A DNA stretch of 64,000 nt from Phanerodontia chrysosporium (Eukaryota > Basidiomycota > Agaricomycetes > Polyporales > Phanerochaetaceae): assembly GCA_001910725.1 (NCBI GenBank), contig MJGA01000006.1:186001-250000 (forward strand), written 5' to 3'. Under the pieces are notes generated by a model that was not told where the DNA came from, did not search any database, and worked only from the letters and a program-made list of their open reading frames with translations. Positions 34,417-47,023 of the stretch are shown one piece after another. A program made the translations under genes and the position numbers. Every line of letters starts with the position of its first letter. Positions within the stretch are counted from its first letter, which is position 1.

Positions 34417-35061
34417 TACTTAGATTAAGAAGAACTGGAGATGTACGGTATATATTTCTACTGTATCCATTATTTATCGGCGACTCTTAATGATCGGAGT
34501 GGAACTCCGTGACCCAGCGTTAGCCCCCGATCGCACAGATACCGGCGGACGAGAGCTTCGGAGCCGCCTCTCTGCGATCCTCGCGATCTCCGTTAACTGA
34601 CCGTTGACCGTCCTGACGGTCAACAGGGGCCATCCACAGGGCCATTACTGAGACCTGCAATGCAGCAGTCTAGTCGCCGGCGGTGACAAGTACGCGCTTC
34701 GGGCGGGCATCTATGATCGCCACGCCGCCGCGGCACGTGCCAGTGAGCCAAGGCAGTCCGCTCATCGGTCGCTCCGCTGCGCTCGGAGGAAGGCAAAGTC
34801 ATCACAGCGCCAGCGCTGGCCTGCAATAGACTCGATGGGCCGTCAGACATGTATGACAGCCCAGCGTTGGTGGAGCCGCTTCCCGAACATTGCATTGTCA
34901 CCCGGCGCATGCTGCGTCCGCGCGCAAACACGGACCACGTGCGCATGGGGATCTGCGTGCGCATCTCATGAGACAGACAGTAGTATAAGTACCCGCCGAG
35001 CCCGTCCGAACAGCCTGCGCTGACCTCCCCGCCCCTGTCCGCTCTTTATCTTGGACCCGCG
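34417..35061. other. Intergenic, no supported gene
   Basis: Separates the two tandem DUF6534 genes. GC-rich part 34500-34950 without domain hits by eye. Confidence 0.4.
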
Positions 35062-36865
35062 ATGGTGGAGTATGGCCCGGATCTGAGGACTGCGCGCGAG
35101 ATGTGAGTAGCCGAGTGATCAATCCCGACCGAATATCCTCTGACTCCTGCTTTAGCCAGGCCCTTGTCTGCTCGGTATTTTTCTAAACATCTTGTATGTA
35201 TCCCAGTAGTGCTCCTCATTATTCGCGCTGACGATCAGCAGATTATACGGTGTGGTGCTGGTTCAAGCACAGGTGTACTACAGCAGATATCCTGAGCACG
35301 TCTTACACTCTCTAGTGCAAGGTACCGCGCTAAATATTCTGTTTCAGAGATCGATTGTGGATCAAGATATATGTACGTGCTTAAAAATGTGTCCCGTGCC
35401 CTGCATTATTGAACGGACTCGTAGGTCTGTGTACTAATCCTTGCTAATACCCTGAACTCTGCGTTCAATATCACTTGGATCTATAAAGTGTTAGTCAATG
35501 ACTTTGGTACGGCCAATACTCGGGGTCCTTTGCATGTCGACGCTGTGATTGACGAATGAATTAGGCAACTTCCAAGCCCTAACGCGAGCCGACTGGTGTA
35601 AGCACCACGTTATTTGACTGAATGTTCTAGGCGACACTGACAGCAAATGCCTCCTTCTCAATTTCATCTTGTCTCCCAGTGCAAGCCTCCCAGCACGCGT
35701 TCTGCGTAGGTGCCTTGCCTTCGATGCTGCTTTACCGCACAGCTGAAAGCCTCTACAGGGCATTGTGTCCATGATGGCTGCAGCTATTCTATGCACGAAG
35801 AATCTGGATACTCATCAGAAACCCATGGCTCGTCAGCATGATCGTCGCGACGTCGTGCGTCTCTGGGCGTAAGTGCTTTTCGCGCGGACCATTTCGGTCA
35901 GTCAGCTCATACATTAGGTATACAGTCGCCGCGATTGGCTCTGCTATCGCAGTCGGGATGCGCCCTTCCTTCTCGGACCTGCCGTCGTTCAAGGTCTGTT
36001 GTTAGTTTATTCCCGAATCGCAGCCGAAGCTGACGCCGCACAGAGCATCGGGCTAATATGGCTCATCTCGTGCACAATATGTGATATTTCCATAGCTACT
36101 ATCCTCAGCGTATACTTGGTCAGTCAAACTTGCATAGTCGGCACGGCTTTATGTACTGATACCCTCTTCCCTCTGCAGAGCAGGCAGAAAACTGGAATCA
36201 AACGCACTGATAACGTACTGAAGACCGTCATAAGATGTGCGTCAGGCTAGTTTTGGAACAATTTAGTCATCAACCTAGTATCATGCACAGCTACGGTATC
36301 TAACGGACTACTGACGGCGTCGTTCACGATTGGTCACATAGTATCCTGGCTATCAACGGTGAGCGTGTGATAAGTCGTGACCATGCTCCTTTCTCATACA
36401 ATGGTGCAGCCGCTAGGAATACACTACATATTCAATTATGGCGTCGTCAAGCTGTAAGTGGCGCCTCCGCCGATCTCTTCCTTCGACCAACCAATGCATG
36501 CCAGGTATGCCAACTCCGTAATGGCAAGTTTAAACTCGCGCAAAGACCTCGCAGCACGCGCTTCGAACCCTCTCAGCGCACCCATGGTGAATGTAAAAGA
36601 CGTACGTGTGGCGATACTCGGCGTCCGGCGTGGCTGACAGGCTGCTGTGCTCTGTAGCTAAACTTCACGGTCCCATCGATGGCCACTTCGGACGAAGACA
36701 ATGTACGTCAGAACGGTCGACTCAACAAGGACAAGATACTCATCGTCCGTGCAACAGGTGATGCAGACTTACGACACGGCGGAGACCCAAAGATATGGCG
36801 AACGTCGCGTCTTTGACAGCGAAATTCAAATCACGGAAGACATCGGCAGCACGCGAACTCCGTAG
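35062..36865 (+). CDS. DUF6534-type seven-helix membrane protein, copy 2, possibly damaged
   Basis: Tandem relative of the gene at 32551. Starts MVEYGPDLRTARE; recognisable blocks are LLGIFLNILLYGVVLVQAQVYYSR, WIKIY, VCVLILANTLNSAF, IYKVLVNDFGNFQALTRADW, LFYARRIWILIRNPWLVS, TVAAIGSAIAVGMRP, IGLIWLISCTICDISIATI, RQKTGIKRTDNVLKTVIR, NGLLTASFTIGHIVSWLS and LYANSVMASLNSRKD, then a polar tail ending DIGSTRTP. The intron after YYSRYPE spans 35296-35347, begins GCACGT and ends TTTCAG (GC-AG), whereas the other copy has GT there. Near 35780 one extra base separates MMA from QLFYARR, and the phase at the following intron near 35918 does not match. So it may be decaying, or the sequence is inexact. Confidence 0.65.
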
Positions 36866-36897
36866 CGTTATATACCATGAAACAGCACAAGATCATA

Positions 36898-38040
36898 TCA
36901 GCATAGCATAATATCAAGTACCGTGCATGGCCTATTGTATACCAGTCGGGCCGGTTCCTCACGCAAAGGCGTCTCCGTGCTCGAACGGCCTCCCTTGGTC
37001 TTCACCTCCCCATGGTGTGCCACTTGAAGGTTCGAGAGCTCATTACAGGTGGCTCTACTGTCCGTATCGCCTGAACATGTATTGCAGTCAGCGGTCGTTT
37101 CCACGTTGATCCGCAGCCGTAGGAAAGGAGCAGGTGTCGGAGGATTCATGCCGCTCGTAGTAGGCAGCGTGGGGTCTTAGTGTCGATGTCTCTTCGCCAG
37201 GTCGCCCGAGGATAGCACCGATAATGTCAGCTGTATCTCTGCAACAAGAGTAGAACTGGACTGAGTGATCGAGATTCCTTGCTGATGTCGCGGAGCATGC
37301 ATGCTGAGACGCAGTCTCGCAAGAGTAGCCCGCGAATTCAAGTGAACACTGCAGAGACGATATATACGAGCAAGACTCACGACCAATGACGAGTCCACAT
37401 ATATGTCCTGGTTTGGCATCGTTTCAGCACTACAAGCTTTGAATGAGTTGAGAAGATGCTGCTCACGTAGACTTAAGATACGAACGTGGTTCAATATCAG
37501 CCGAGATAAGACCACGTAAACCAGTAGCGAATTCACTTTCCATGTTACAATTTCAGTGTCAGAGAGTACAGGACGAATGAGCTGACGACGTCATTCAGCT
37601 GATCGCCCACATGAGTAAGAGATAGACGTGATAGAAGCATCCCATATGTTGAGACCTAGGACTTGCTGCGCCTGGATAGAACCGCATCGACGGAGTATAG
37701 TGGTCGCGACGTCTGAAGCAAGCCGCAGAGCTCGCCCTGGTAAAGACGTGCTGAGCCATGATCAGCCTCAAGGAAGAGCTTTGAGTCTTGACGCACGTCG
37801 TAGCTCTGCACGAATCCTGCGTAATGGCCGGCTACGGAAGCCAGCATCAAGCACATCTGCCTCCGGGAGCATGCCAGCGTCAGATCTCGCCGCACATTCA
37901 GCATACGCGGTAGTATGACTCGGAAGAGAGCAAAAAAATCTTTGGCAACAGCGTCTCGTCTTTGAATACGTGTCGCACGGAAATAACAGTGCGTACTCAC
38001 GGTAGAAACACGTAGGCGCGGTTGCGGAACTAATTTCGAC
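36898..38040 (-). pseudogene. Relic of a third DUF6534-like gene, convergent with copy 2
   Basis: Minus-strand fragments match the family order but not in one frame: FRNRAYVF near 38020, MLASVAGHYAGFVQSYDV with LCGLLQTSRPLYSVDAVLSR (37900-37660), VNSLLVYVVLSRLILN near 37540, NSRATLARLRL near 37310, and a C-terminal RINVETTADCN (37120-37080). Several splice sites and a start are missing in what I can trace. It could be a real but rapidly changed gene. It ends 33 bases from the end of copy 2, tail to tail. Confidence 0.4.
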
Positions 38041-38879
38041 GGATCAGCATGTCTATGTAAAGACCGATGCTGCTGCGCGGGATGCTGCTGCGCGGATTTG
38101 CTCCGTCAAGCCTCCAAAGGTCTACGACTCTTCTCGTGTCAGGCCACCGCGCGCAGCAGCGGGCCCCGTCTCTGTAAAATCATCAGCCTCAGAGGTGACT
38201 GCAGAATAGCAAATACAGGAGCCACATCCGGTGCCAGACACGACCGGCAGACGTACGACACAGTAAAACACCCAACATCGGTGGGGACTTCAAGGTGACG
38301 GCGTTGAAATATGCTTGAAATGTGCTTGAAATTCCGATATAAAGTTGAAATGTATGCAGGCGAGATCAGAGTCTAGACAAGGACTAGGACAAAACAGAAA
38401 GGCCCAGATTAATGTCCAGACTGAAAGTGCAGTGCGAGTCAGCCTGACGCGGCTGCCTGGACGTGGTGCTCCTCAGCGAGCGCGGCGCTCAACGGTGGCA
38501 GTTGCTGACATAAGCATGCCAGCCCCCATAGACGCCGAAATATAGCCTTTCCTATCCAGGCTAGAATCCCTTCTCGGTACTCTTGTCCTGCGCGAATTGG
38601 CCAGCTCTATGTCGCTTTCGTGCACTCGCCAGGCTTGCTGGCCATGTTGCACTGGCCGAGCACGCCGTGGGCAACATGTTTCAGCCGTAAGCCGCCTTCG
38701 TATCGCCTCCGTCTGAACATTACCAGCCTGTTTTTCCCGCTCCTACTCCCGAACCGAAGAGGCTTTGAGGCTGGCACTCTGTCCGTGTTTTCAGCCTCAT
38801 ATCAAATACAGGCGCAGCTTAACATAGTCACAACCTCTATTCACCAACCCCGTCATCAGCACTCCTCGTCACTGCCGTC
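38041..38879. other. Intergenic with F-box-like gene leader
   Basis: No gene recognised. The right half should hold the promoter and leader of the gene starting at 38880. Confidence 0.4.
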
Positions 38880-39991
38880 ATGCACGAGAGTCTTCTCCCT
38901 GACGAGACTTTGCACAGAATATTGGCCTATTGCCTCGTCGTCCCACCCGAGGTTTTCTTGCAGTTTCCTACAGGGGTGCATGGCGGAACACCTCCGTACG
39001 CGTCGCAGAAACGCCTGCGCTACCTCCTCGTCTCAAAGCGCTGGCACAAGGTCGGGAAGCCGCTGTTGTACACTTCTGTCGTGCTGTCCAAGAGCGCGCA
39101 CACGAAGCTCCTCGCGGCGAACCTGATGGACACACCAGAGCTTGGCAGGAAAATCCACACCTTGCGGCTCGAGGGCGGGTACGGCCGCGATTTTTCCTAC
39201 ATCGTCTCGGTCTCGCCCAACATCAAGCACCTCTACCTCAACCTGGAGATCGCCTCGAGCGACACCATCGCCGGGCTGCGCAAGTCACTGACTACAATGG
39301 ACCCGACGACGTTTTACGCCCACCAAGTTGGGCTGTTCGGTGTCAGCCACAACAACCAGACCGTCGTCGAGCTGCGCGCCATCATGGAGACGTGCATCTC
39401 CAGCCGGTGGGCGAACCTGGTAAGTATCCCCTTCGCAGCCTGTGCGCACTCCTGCTTACGCACCGCCGGCGCCCGCAGAAGAACGTGTACCTCTGCGACT
39501 CGTTTCCGATGTCCCCCGCGATGGCCGGCTGCCTGCGGAAGGCGGATAAGCTCGACGAGCTCCACGTCGCCACGGCGGACGCACGCAAGTGGCTCGACGC
39601 CCGCGCGGACCCGACAGTCCCGCTCGCGACCGTGCTCCACAGCCCGAACCTGCAGATCGTGCGCTGCCGCGGGCTCGCCGAGAAGGACGCCGTCTTCGCG
39701 TGTCTCGGCGCGATTCCGTCGCTCCCGCAGGCGATCCCGCTCTTCATCTTCGAGCCGCGGCACGGCGAGCAGGACGAGAGCAGAAGGTGCGACCCTGACC
39801 GTGGTGGTGCCGCTCAGCCGCTGATGGTGTGCGCGCCCTGGGACAGGGACCTGCCTGATTTGCTCGAGGCCGCAACGCGCCAGCTGCTCGCTTGCACTTC
39901 AATGCCGGATAGCAGCGCTGTCTATATTGCTGATTACACACCCCAGTATCAGTTTATGGACTATGCATCCGGCTCTCAGTACCAGCCGTAG
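38880..39991 (+). CDS. F-box-like protein, paralogue family A
   Basis: Two exons, 38880-39419 and 39479-39991, give 350 residues with no frame break. The N-terminus MHESLLPDETLHRILAYCL resembles an F-box helix, followed by RYLLVSKRWHKVGKPLLYTSV, the strongest family motif. Repeats such as IHTLRLEGGYGRDF and SPNIKHLYLNLEIAS resemble leucine-rich repeats. The second half (KNVYLCDSFPMSP, ADKLDELHVATADAR, SPNLQIVRCRGLAE) continues them. Function: probable substrate receptor of an SCF ubiquitin ligase. It is head-to-tail with the next family member at 40404. The C-terminal 70 residues are less conserved. Confidence 0.75.
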
Positions 39992-40403
39992 ATTCGGCCA
40001 CTGGGATATTCAGTGGATTTCTCCCCTGGTCTCAGTCCTGGTTCTATTATCACTACGGGGATTGCCTTCTGTGCAGTCGTTTCACCTCATGGTTTATATT
40101 ATGTGGATGACATGACTCGTCATCTTCACCATTCACATTTTTGCATGCAAGCCTTGGCCCAAACATTCAAATACTCGTGGTGAGCAGACGTATTGATGAA
40201 AGGGTCTCGCTGATGACGCTTACAGGCCGCTGATCGAGGCTGCCAACAAAGACACTCTTTGTTCGCACGGCACTTCCTCCTCAGTATCGTGGCTTGTGGC
40301 GTGCTACCGCATATGGTAAAAATCATCGCGAGAGGGCATACATAACCCTCTCTCTTTGTGGGCCTGGTCTCATTATCATCTTGACTCCGTTCTGCTGCCC
40401 GTC
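39992..40403. other. Short intergenic region between two F-box-like genes
   Basis: AT-richer than its surroundings; no gene. Confidence 0.4.
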
Positions 40404-41302
40404 ATGAGCTCGGTGTCTTTCCCTGAGGAGATTCTGCAGGAAGTACTTCGTATCTGCCTATACACTGACAAGGATGCATTTTGCAAGATCAGGTCGCCGC
40501 CGCCAAGAGGCAAAGATGCAAGACGTCCACCCGTGACGACATCTGACTCCGTTCGCCGTCAGACGTTCTCCAGGTCTCGAAACAATTCTGGCGCATCGGC
40601 GCACCCATTCTGTACGAGTTCCTGTGCCTTCGGCAGCCGCAACATCTCGAGAGCGTGGCCCGTGTATTCCTCGCTGTCCCGAGTTGGGCAAACACGTCCG
40701 CTGTCTCAAGCTCGAGAGTACCTTCGGTGTCGCACTGTGGACCATCGTGAGGCGCGCCCCGAACATCAAGACGCTCGTCCTCTGGGCGAATATGGAAGAA
40801 CACGACCCAATCGACAGGAAGAGGCTTGAGCGGTCCCTGAAGGCCATGAAGATCGAGGAGTTGTACTTCCGGCACTACAGCAAGTACCGGACTCCGACCA
40901 GTCCACAGGCGTTCGTCCGCGGCTTGGTGGCATCGTGCATAGCCTTCCGCTGGAAGTATCTCGTTCGTCCACATCCCTTTAACACCTTCCTATGTGGTGA
41001 TATATACTTCTCTTTCTCAGCACACAATCGTCCTGGATGACTACGACAAGCTGGAGCGTGGCACCGCACACGCAATAAGACAGGCGCCTGCGCTGAAGGT
41101 CGTGGAGGCCGCTAGCTGGTACTTTGGCTCGAAGGACATCAATGTACTCGCTCGAAGCAAGACACTGGAAGAGATCCGCATCGTGGGACTGTGGAAGAAG
41201 CCTCCGTCGGACTCTCAGGCTGCGACCTCTCTCTCCCCACGTGCACAACAGATACTCCGATATGTGCGACACCCGGTGCATGACGGGCCAGACGGATGGT
41301 AG
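40404..41302 (+). CDS. F-box-like protein, paralogue family A, two frame breaks
   Basis: Start MSSVSFPEEILQEVLRICL. The family motif VLQVSKQFWRIGAPILYEFL and the repeats VRCLKLESTFGV, APNIKTLVLWANM and IEELYFRHYSKY are all present, but they lie in three frames. The breaks near 40556 and 40679 each fit one missing C or G. A GT-AG intron (about 40963-41019) joins FRWKYL to HTIVLDDYDKLERG, and the protein ends in RYVRHPVHDGPDGW. About 270 residues if the frame is continuous. Same family as 26769, 38880 and 47652. Confidence 0.65.
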
Positions 41303-41937
41303 ACCGTCAACACAGTGTAATACGTAGCAGCTCAAACATTAAATATCTACAATATTCAACCTTGTCCGAACAACCAACGCCGTCGCGTGGTGTCACGCTC
41401 CACGTGCCATGTGACATGGGCGGACATTCGGGCCCGACGTGGTATTCACGGGGTTACACGAACGCTCGCGCCGCTTGAAACAACTTCGCCATTCTCTCCT
41501 GCCATCCTATCATCGTGTTTTTATTCTTGTTAACCATTGTCTTCGCCGAATCATGCTAGTCGACGTCGGTGGCATGGCCCACAAATGGGAACAATCCCGC
41601 CAGCGCGCGACGTTTCTTGCGATTTGTCGACCCCCTATAGTGTCATTTCGTGAAGTTCTAGGTCAGCCTCCCGACAAGAGAGGAGTCCTCGGATAGGCGA
41701 AGGTGTGTCGTAATGGCAGGACCCTGTGCTACCAGAGACATCGCACTACCGAACCCCGAGCTTATATTCTCCCCAGGAGTCTGGAACGCCCCTCAATGAC
41801 GAATCCCGACAGAAGTGTCTGGGCATCCGCTGACAGAGGCGTGGGCGCTGCGAGGGCGCAGCATTATATATGTGGGCAGCTCGTCGTCACGGCTGTGCAC
41901 GCACCCTGAGGGAACCACTTCGTGCCCTGCAGCAAGC
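41303..41937 (+). promoter_or_regulatory. Upstream region of epoxide hydrolase copy 3 with TATA box
   Basis: A TATATAT element at 41865-41871 lies about 70 bases before the start codon at 41938. The rest (41303-41860) has no recognised gene. Confidence 0.5.
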
Positions 41938-43566
41938 ATGACAACAGCGACCCCTGTGCCCTTCAAGATTGCCATCCCTGATGACGCCCTCGAGGCCGTG
42001 AAGGAGAAGCTGGCGCGCGCCACCCTCCCTCCGCAGCCGCCGCAGAGCGACGACCCCTGGCAGTACGGCGTGCCCAACGTAGACATCGAGCGGCTCCTAG
42101 AGCACTGGAAGACGACCTACGACTGGCGGAAGCACGAGGCGGAGCTCAACGCGGATCTTCCCCAGTTCACGCTACCCGTACCCGTGCAAGAACACGCCAT
42201 CTTCAAGGCACACTTCGTACACCAACCTGCCAAACGCGACGGAAAGTCCATCCCGCTCCTCTTCGTTCATGGTTGGCCGGGCACTTCGCGGAAGTGCGGA
42301 AGATCCTGCCGCTCCTGACGGACCCCGAAAACAAGGACGACCCTGCATTTGATGTGGTTGCGCCGAGTCTCCCTGGTTTCGGGTTCACCAGTGCCCCGGA
42401 GAAGAGTGGTTTCGCTATCGCTCAGTATGCTGAGGTATGTGACTTTCGATCACGAGAATTGTCCTCCCTGATCTCAAATGTTTTAGTTCTGTCACAACCT
42501 CATGATCGCTCTCGGCTACAGTGAATATGGTGCGCGACATACCATATTACTCTCATACATTCTCTGATGTGGGGCTCCTCAGTCGTACAAGGAGGTGATT
42601 GGGGACTTCGTGTGAGTCTGCTCGTTTCCGCGCCTTTGTATGCCTCCTGAAGCAGACTTGCCCGCGTTTCGAAATAGATCTGTCACCGTCTCGTACATCT
42701 GTACGGCCCAAAGCACGTCAAGGCGTGGCACACAAACTTTCCCGCGTAAGCCTGGCCCTGAGGACTCGTACAATCCGTGTATTCAGATTAAGATTCTAGG
42801 GTCCGGAATCCGCCCACGCCAACTACCTGGCCGCTCCTATACCTGGCACACGCTCTCACGTCATACAATGAGGCGGAAAAGAAAGGTCTAGAACGGACCG
42901 AATGGTTTTACACCAAGGGTACGTCCCGCGAGTTCCGCCGTCAGCTGTTCATGTTGCGTCTGACGTTATCAACCCGCAGGTCGCGCATATTCTCAGCTGC
43001 AATCCACCAAGCCCCAGACCCTCGCCTATTCGCTGGCAGACTCTCCGGTAGGGCTTCTTGCATGGGTATACGAGAAACTCGTCACCTGGACGGACAGCTA
43101 CCCCTGGACTGAGGACGAAGGTATGGGACTGCTCTGTTCGTCGCGCGCTCGCTGACGCAGTGCACTCCGCAGTGCTGACGTGGATCCACATATACGCCTT
43201 CTCCCACGCTCAGGCGGCGGGAACCTCGTCGGCGGCGACCTCGGTGCGCATCTACTACGAGGCCACCGCCGCAGGGGACGACAGCGTCGTGGGCAGTCCG
43301 CGGTATTACAACCGCGAGGTGCCCCTCGGAATCAGCATCTTCCCGCAGGACATTGTCGTCGTACCGCACACGTAAGCGTTGTCACCTCTACACTTTCTGT
43401 CTGGATGTAACCCCGTGCTATCAGGTGGCACCATACACTCGGCCATATCGTGTTCGCTGCTCGACATGCACGCGGAGGGCACTTTGCGGCCTACGAGTGC
43501 CCGGAGGTCCTCGTTTCCGACATTCGGAAGACGTTCAACTCTCCTGCGGCAAAGAAGCTACTCTGA
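41938..43566 (+). CDS. EHN-type epoxide hydrolase, copy 3
   Basis: Start [21 protein letters not shown]. The EHN part has [21 protein letters not shown] and [10 protein letters not shown], then [37 protein letters not shown] with the nucleophilic Asp, [70 protein letters not shown] and the C-terminal GGHFAAYE with the catalytic His. About nine exons. One frame break near 42280 (HGWPG to HFAEVRK) fits a missing base in a GC run. The segment after GGDWG reads LR rather than the FF or YF of the relatives, just before the intron. The stop at 43564-43566 follows SPAAKKLL. It is in tandem with copy 4. Confidence 0.86.
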
Positions 43567-44546
43567 ACAAGGGGAAGATCAGGGTGCTCGCGTCGAATTT
43601 CGTCGCGCTTCCAGGACACTGCGTAAGAGGACTTTGTGTGTACAATGGTCTCGGTACCTCTGTAAGGTGGGCGGCATAGATTGTGTCGCCTTCCATTATG
43701 CTATCTATACCATTTGCTGAGCGCAGTAGAGAGCGAGTGAAGGCAATTGGCTGGTTCAGTTCGCGATATGCATCAGCTCCTCGTCCAATCTCGCTAGAGT
43801 AAGTCGTGAGAGATTTCCGACAAAACAACGACAAGCTCAAGGCGTATTTCCTTAGTGACTACTGAGCAAATTGAGCTCTGCGCACGACGGTTCGCCGGAA
43901 AGATGCCTTAAAGTGTTCGCGGCAAGTAGAGAAGATTACATAAGCACACCGAAACGCCCGACGATAATGATGCGCCATCACGGAAAAGCGTACTGGTGAA
44001 GCGCGCATGTGGCCCTGGGCGAGCTTGCTACCGCCATGTCACTAGGTTTTCACTTCCGCAGTGTGCAACATTTGCAAGCCACATGTCTCGAGGAGCCTAT
44101 ATATCCTTCTGCTCTCTCTAAGCGCTTGCTGCGTCGACATCATCCTCTGTCAGGTTTCCGGTAACGTCTCCACCAGACCAAGACCCCAACAGGCAGTATG
44201 TAGAGCTATGCATGCAAGTAAGTGTTGCAAGATGAAGTTCCAACGTTGGATTTTTATCTTGATCTTACGGTATATGTATCAGTGTACATCCGAGGCGAAG
44301 TTTATACGCATCCTGCACCGTACAGTGGCAGTAGTCTGGAACGGCGTGCTTGGCCTCGACCTCCGGTGGTACCGTGTCATATGCTCGGTGGAATGAAGCC
44401 GCGGTGAGAGTATGCGGAGCGGGGGGAATGCTAGAAGACGATAGGGACCACATTGTCCCTGTGCGTGCGAGCCTCCTATGCCGTACAACTCTTTATATTT
44501 GCTCGGACACCTTTCACTCTGCACTTCCGCCTTGGTCCTCACCAGC
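43567..44546 (+). promoter_or_regulatory. Intergenic region with TATA-like element of epoxide hydrolase copy 4
   Basis: TTTATATTT at 44492-44500 lies about 50 bases upstream of the ATG at 44547. The remaining 900 bases have only short frames (one with Cys-rich signal-like start near 44061 was judged unlikely). Confidence 0.45.
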
Positions 44547-46157
44547 ATGTCCTCACCAGCGCCATTTAAGATCGCTGTTCCTCAGAACGCCCTCGACGCC
44601 GTCAAGGCGCGCGTCGAGGCTGCGACACTTCCGCCACCGGCTCCCAAGAGCGAAGACCTGTGGCAGTACGGTGTGCCAACCACCGACATCTCTCGCATCG
44701 TTGAGTACTGGAAGACGAGCTACGACTGGCGCAAGGCGGAAGCAGAACTGAACAATGAGCTTCCGCAGTTCACGCTTCCCATCACGGTCGAAGGCCACGG
44801 GACGCTCCAAGCCCACTTTGTGCACAAGCGTGCTGTAGAGGCTGTAGGGAGGAAGGTCATTCCTCTGTTGTTTATCCACGGCTGGCCGGGGCACTTTTGC
44901 GAGGTTAGGAAGATTCTGCCTATGCTCGTCAACCCGGAGAGCGAGGGTGACGTCGCGTTCGACGTCGTCGCACCGAGCCTACCGGGCTTCGGCTATTCCA
45001 GTGCGCCAGAGAAGAGCGGGTTCGCTCTTCGTCAATACGCCGAGGTACGCTCTGTATGCACCATCAGCCTCCCAGCTCAAGTTGACCTATGCGCAGTTCT
45101 GCCACAATCTGATGCTCGCGTTAGGCTACAATAAATACGGTATGTCGCTAAATTTTCCCTGATTCACAGGGGCGATCTGAATTGACCCTTACATATAGTG
45201 GTTCAAGGCGGGGACTGGGGATATTTCGTCAGTTTGCTTCACACACGAATTTCTCGGCACTCACGTTGTCTTTTGTTGGACCCTAGATTGCGCAGAGGAT
45301 CATCCGTTTCTATGGACCGGTTCACGTCAAGGGATGGCATACGAATTTCCCATGTACGTATACACCCTGACTTGGCGCGGTTCCTGACTGACCTTCATCC
45401 AGCGGCGGACCCCCGACACTCAAGTCGTTCCCACGCCTCTACCTCGCATACATGACTACACCGTACACGGAAGCGGAGAAGAAGGGTATGCAGCGTTCAG
45501 CTTGGTTCAGCTCAAAAGGTCGGCAATTCTTCTGCTCTGAATGCCGAATTCTCATGGCGATGCGCATTGTTAGGTCTGGGATATATAGGTATCCAATCCA
45601 CCATGCCTCAGACGCTGTCCTACTCCTTGGACGACTCCCCCATCGGCTTGCTCGCATGGATCTATGAGAAACTTGTCACGTGGACAGACAACTATCCCTG
45701 GTCGGAAGAAGAAGGTTCGCTCCTTGTGCACACATAATTGAAGCGCTCACTGAAGACAATGCGCAGTTCTCACGTGGATTCATATCTATCTCTTCTCGCA
45801 TACGCAGTCTTCCTCCTCTGCAGCGACCGCAGTCCGAATCTACTACGAAGCGGTGCAGATTGGTGACTTGCGCCTTGACGCCGTCTGCCGTCCGGAGCTC
45901 TACAACGGCGCCGTACCACTCGGCATCAGCATCTTCCCACAGGAGGTCTGGGTGCAGCCCGAGCTGTAAGTCGTCTCCGAGGTATTTTACGCAGAACGCT
46001 GACGTACGTGCACAGGTGGCATCACACCATAGGCAAAGTTGTGTATTCTAAGCGGCACGAGAGCGGCGGACACTTCGCGGCGCACGAACGGCCGGGGGAA
46101 TTAGTGGCGGATATGCAAAATACGTTCAAACTTCCCATCGTGTTGTCGGCGTTCTAG
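44547..46157 (+). CDS. EHN-type epoxide hydrolase, copy 4
   Basis: The best-preserved copy: no frame break found. Start MSSPAPFKIAVPQNALDAV, then [79 protein letters not shown] (nucleophile Asp), [84 protein letters not shown] and GGHFAAHERPGEL (catalytic His). All introns start GT and end AG. About 400 residues, standard for the EHN (microsomal epoxide hydrolase) family. More diverged from copies 1-3 than they are from each other, judged by eye. A TATA-like element sits about 50 bases upstream. Confidence 0.9.
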
Positions 46158-47023
46158 TGCGTCATATACTGGGGGTCTAGACATAAGTACCCTTGAATTG
46201 AGCCGAGTGTACTCACCTGGATTGGCTTGTGGCGTATATTGATCCGCGGTGCGTCGTCAAGCGGGTGTCGTAGCACCCCAGCACGATTGGCACGACAGCT
46301 CGTTCAGTCATCCCGTAGTATCGACGGCGCGGTGGCGTGTTTATTACCAGCATTTTTGCACGTGAGCTACAGGTAAGGGTGTCAACATCCCTGAGCTGAG
46401 CCGCTTTCTCCTGACTACGTAGATGATGCTGCACTAGATGCATGGTCATTGTCTCAGTGCGATTACCACTGTCTTCCCAGTGGATGTTCCTGGTAGATCC
46501 ATTCAACGGTCCGTCTGGTCAAATTGAGCGGCGCCGATCTGAGTTATAGAGTCCAGGGAGTTCCGCAAGGCCCGCTGATCGACGACGCCACACCGTTGAT
46601 GAAGTCCCAATAGTCGGGCGCTAATAGTGCGTCCGGTGGCGTGTCTCTCCTCGCACACGCCGACTGCACGCCCAGACTGGCTTGTCCGCAGACTTGCATG
46701 TAGCGGTGCCACGGAATGAGCTGCTCTGCCGCCGCTTACCCGCTGTGCGTCGCTGTGCGGAAGACCCATCTCGTTTGCAACGCTCGGACTATACACACGC
46801 GTTCACGGACCGCTCGCTTCTATGCAGAGGGAGGCGCAGCCGTGCGGCAGCCGCCATTTACGACCTAAACGAGCACCATACGGCGACGCGACAACGAGCA
46901 TGCGCAGAGTCAGCTTAGCGCCGTTTCTTCTGAGCGTATAAAACCCTGCGTCTGGCCACTCTGACCATCCCAACAAACAGTCCGTTCGTTTCGCAGCTTT
47001 CAGCTCCCACAGTCGTTTCCAAG
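46158..47023 (+). promoter_or_regulatory. Upstream region of the hydrophobin-like gene with TATA box
   Basis: A clean TATAAAA at 46937-46943 is about 80 bases before the ATG at 47024, as for strongly expressed fungal cell-wall genes. The rest has no gene. Confidence 0.55.

Noticed and set aside
44061..44396. Possible small cysteine-containing secreted protein
   Set aside because: No ATG at the frame start, no splice support and no clear cleavage site; hydrophobic stretch is weak.
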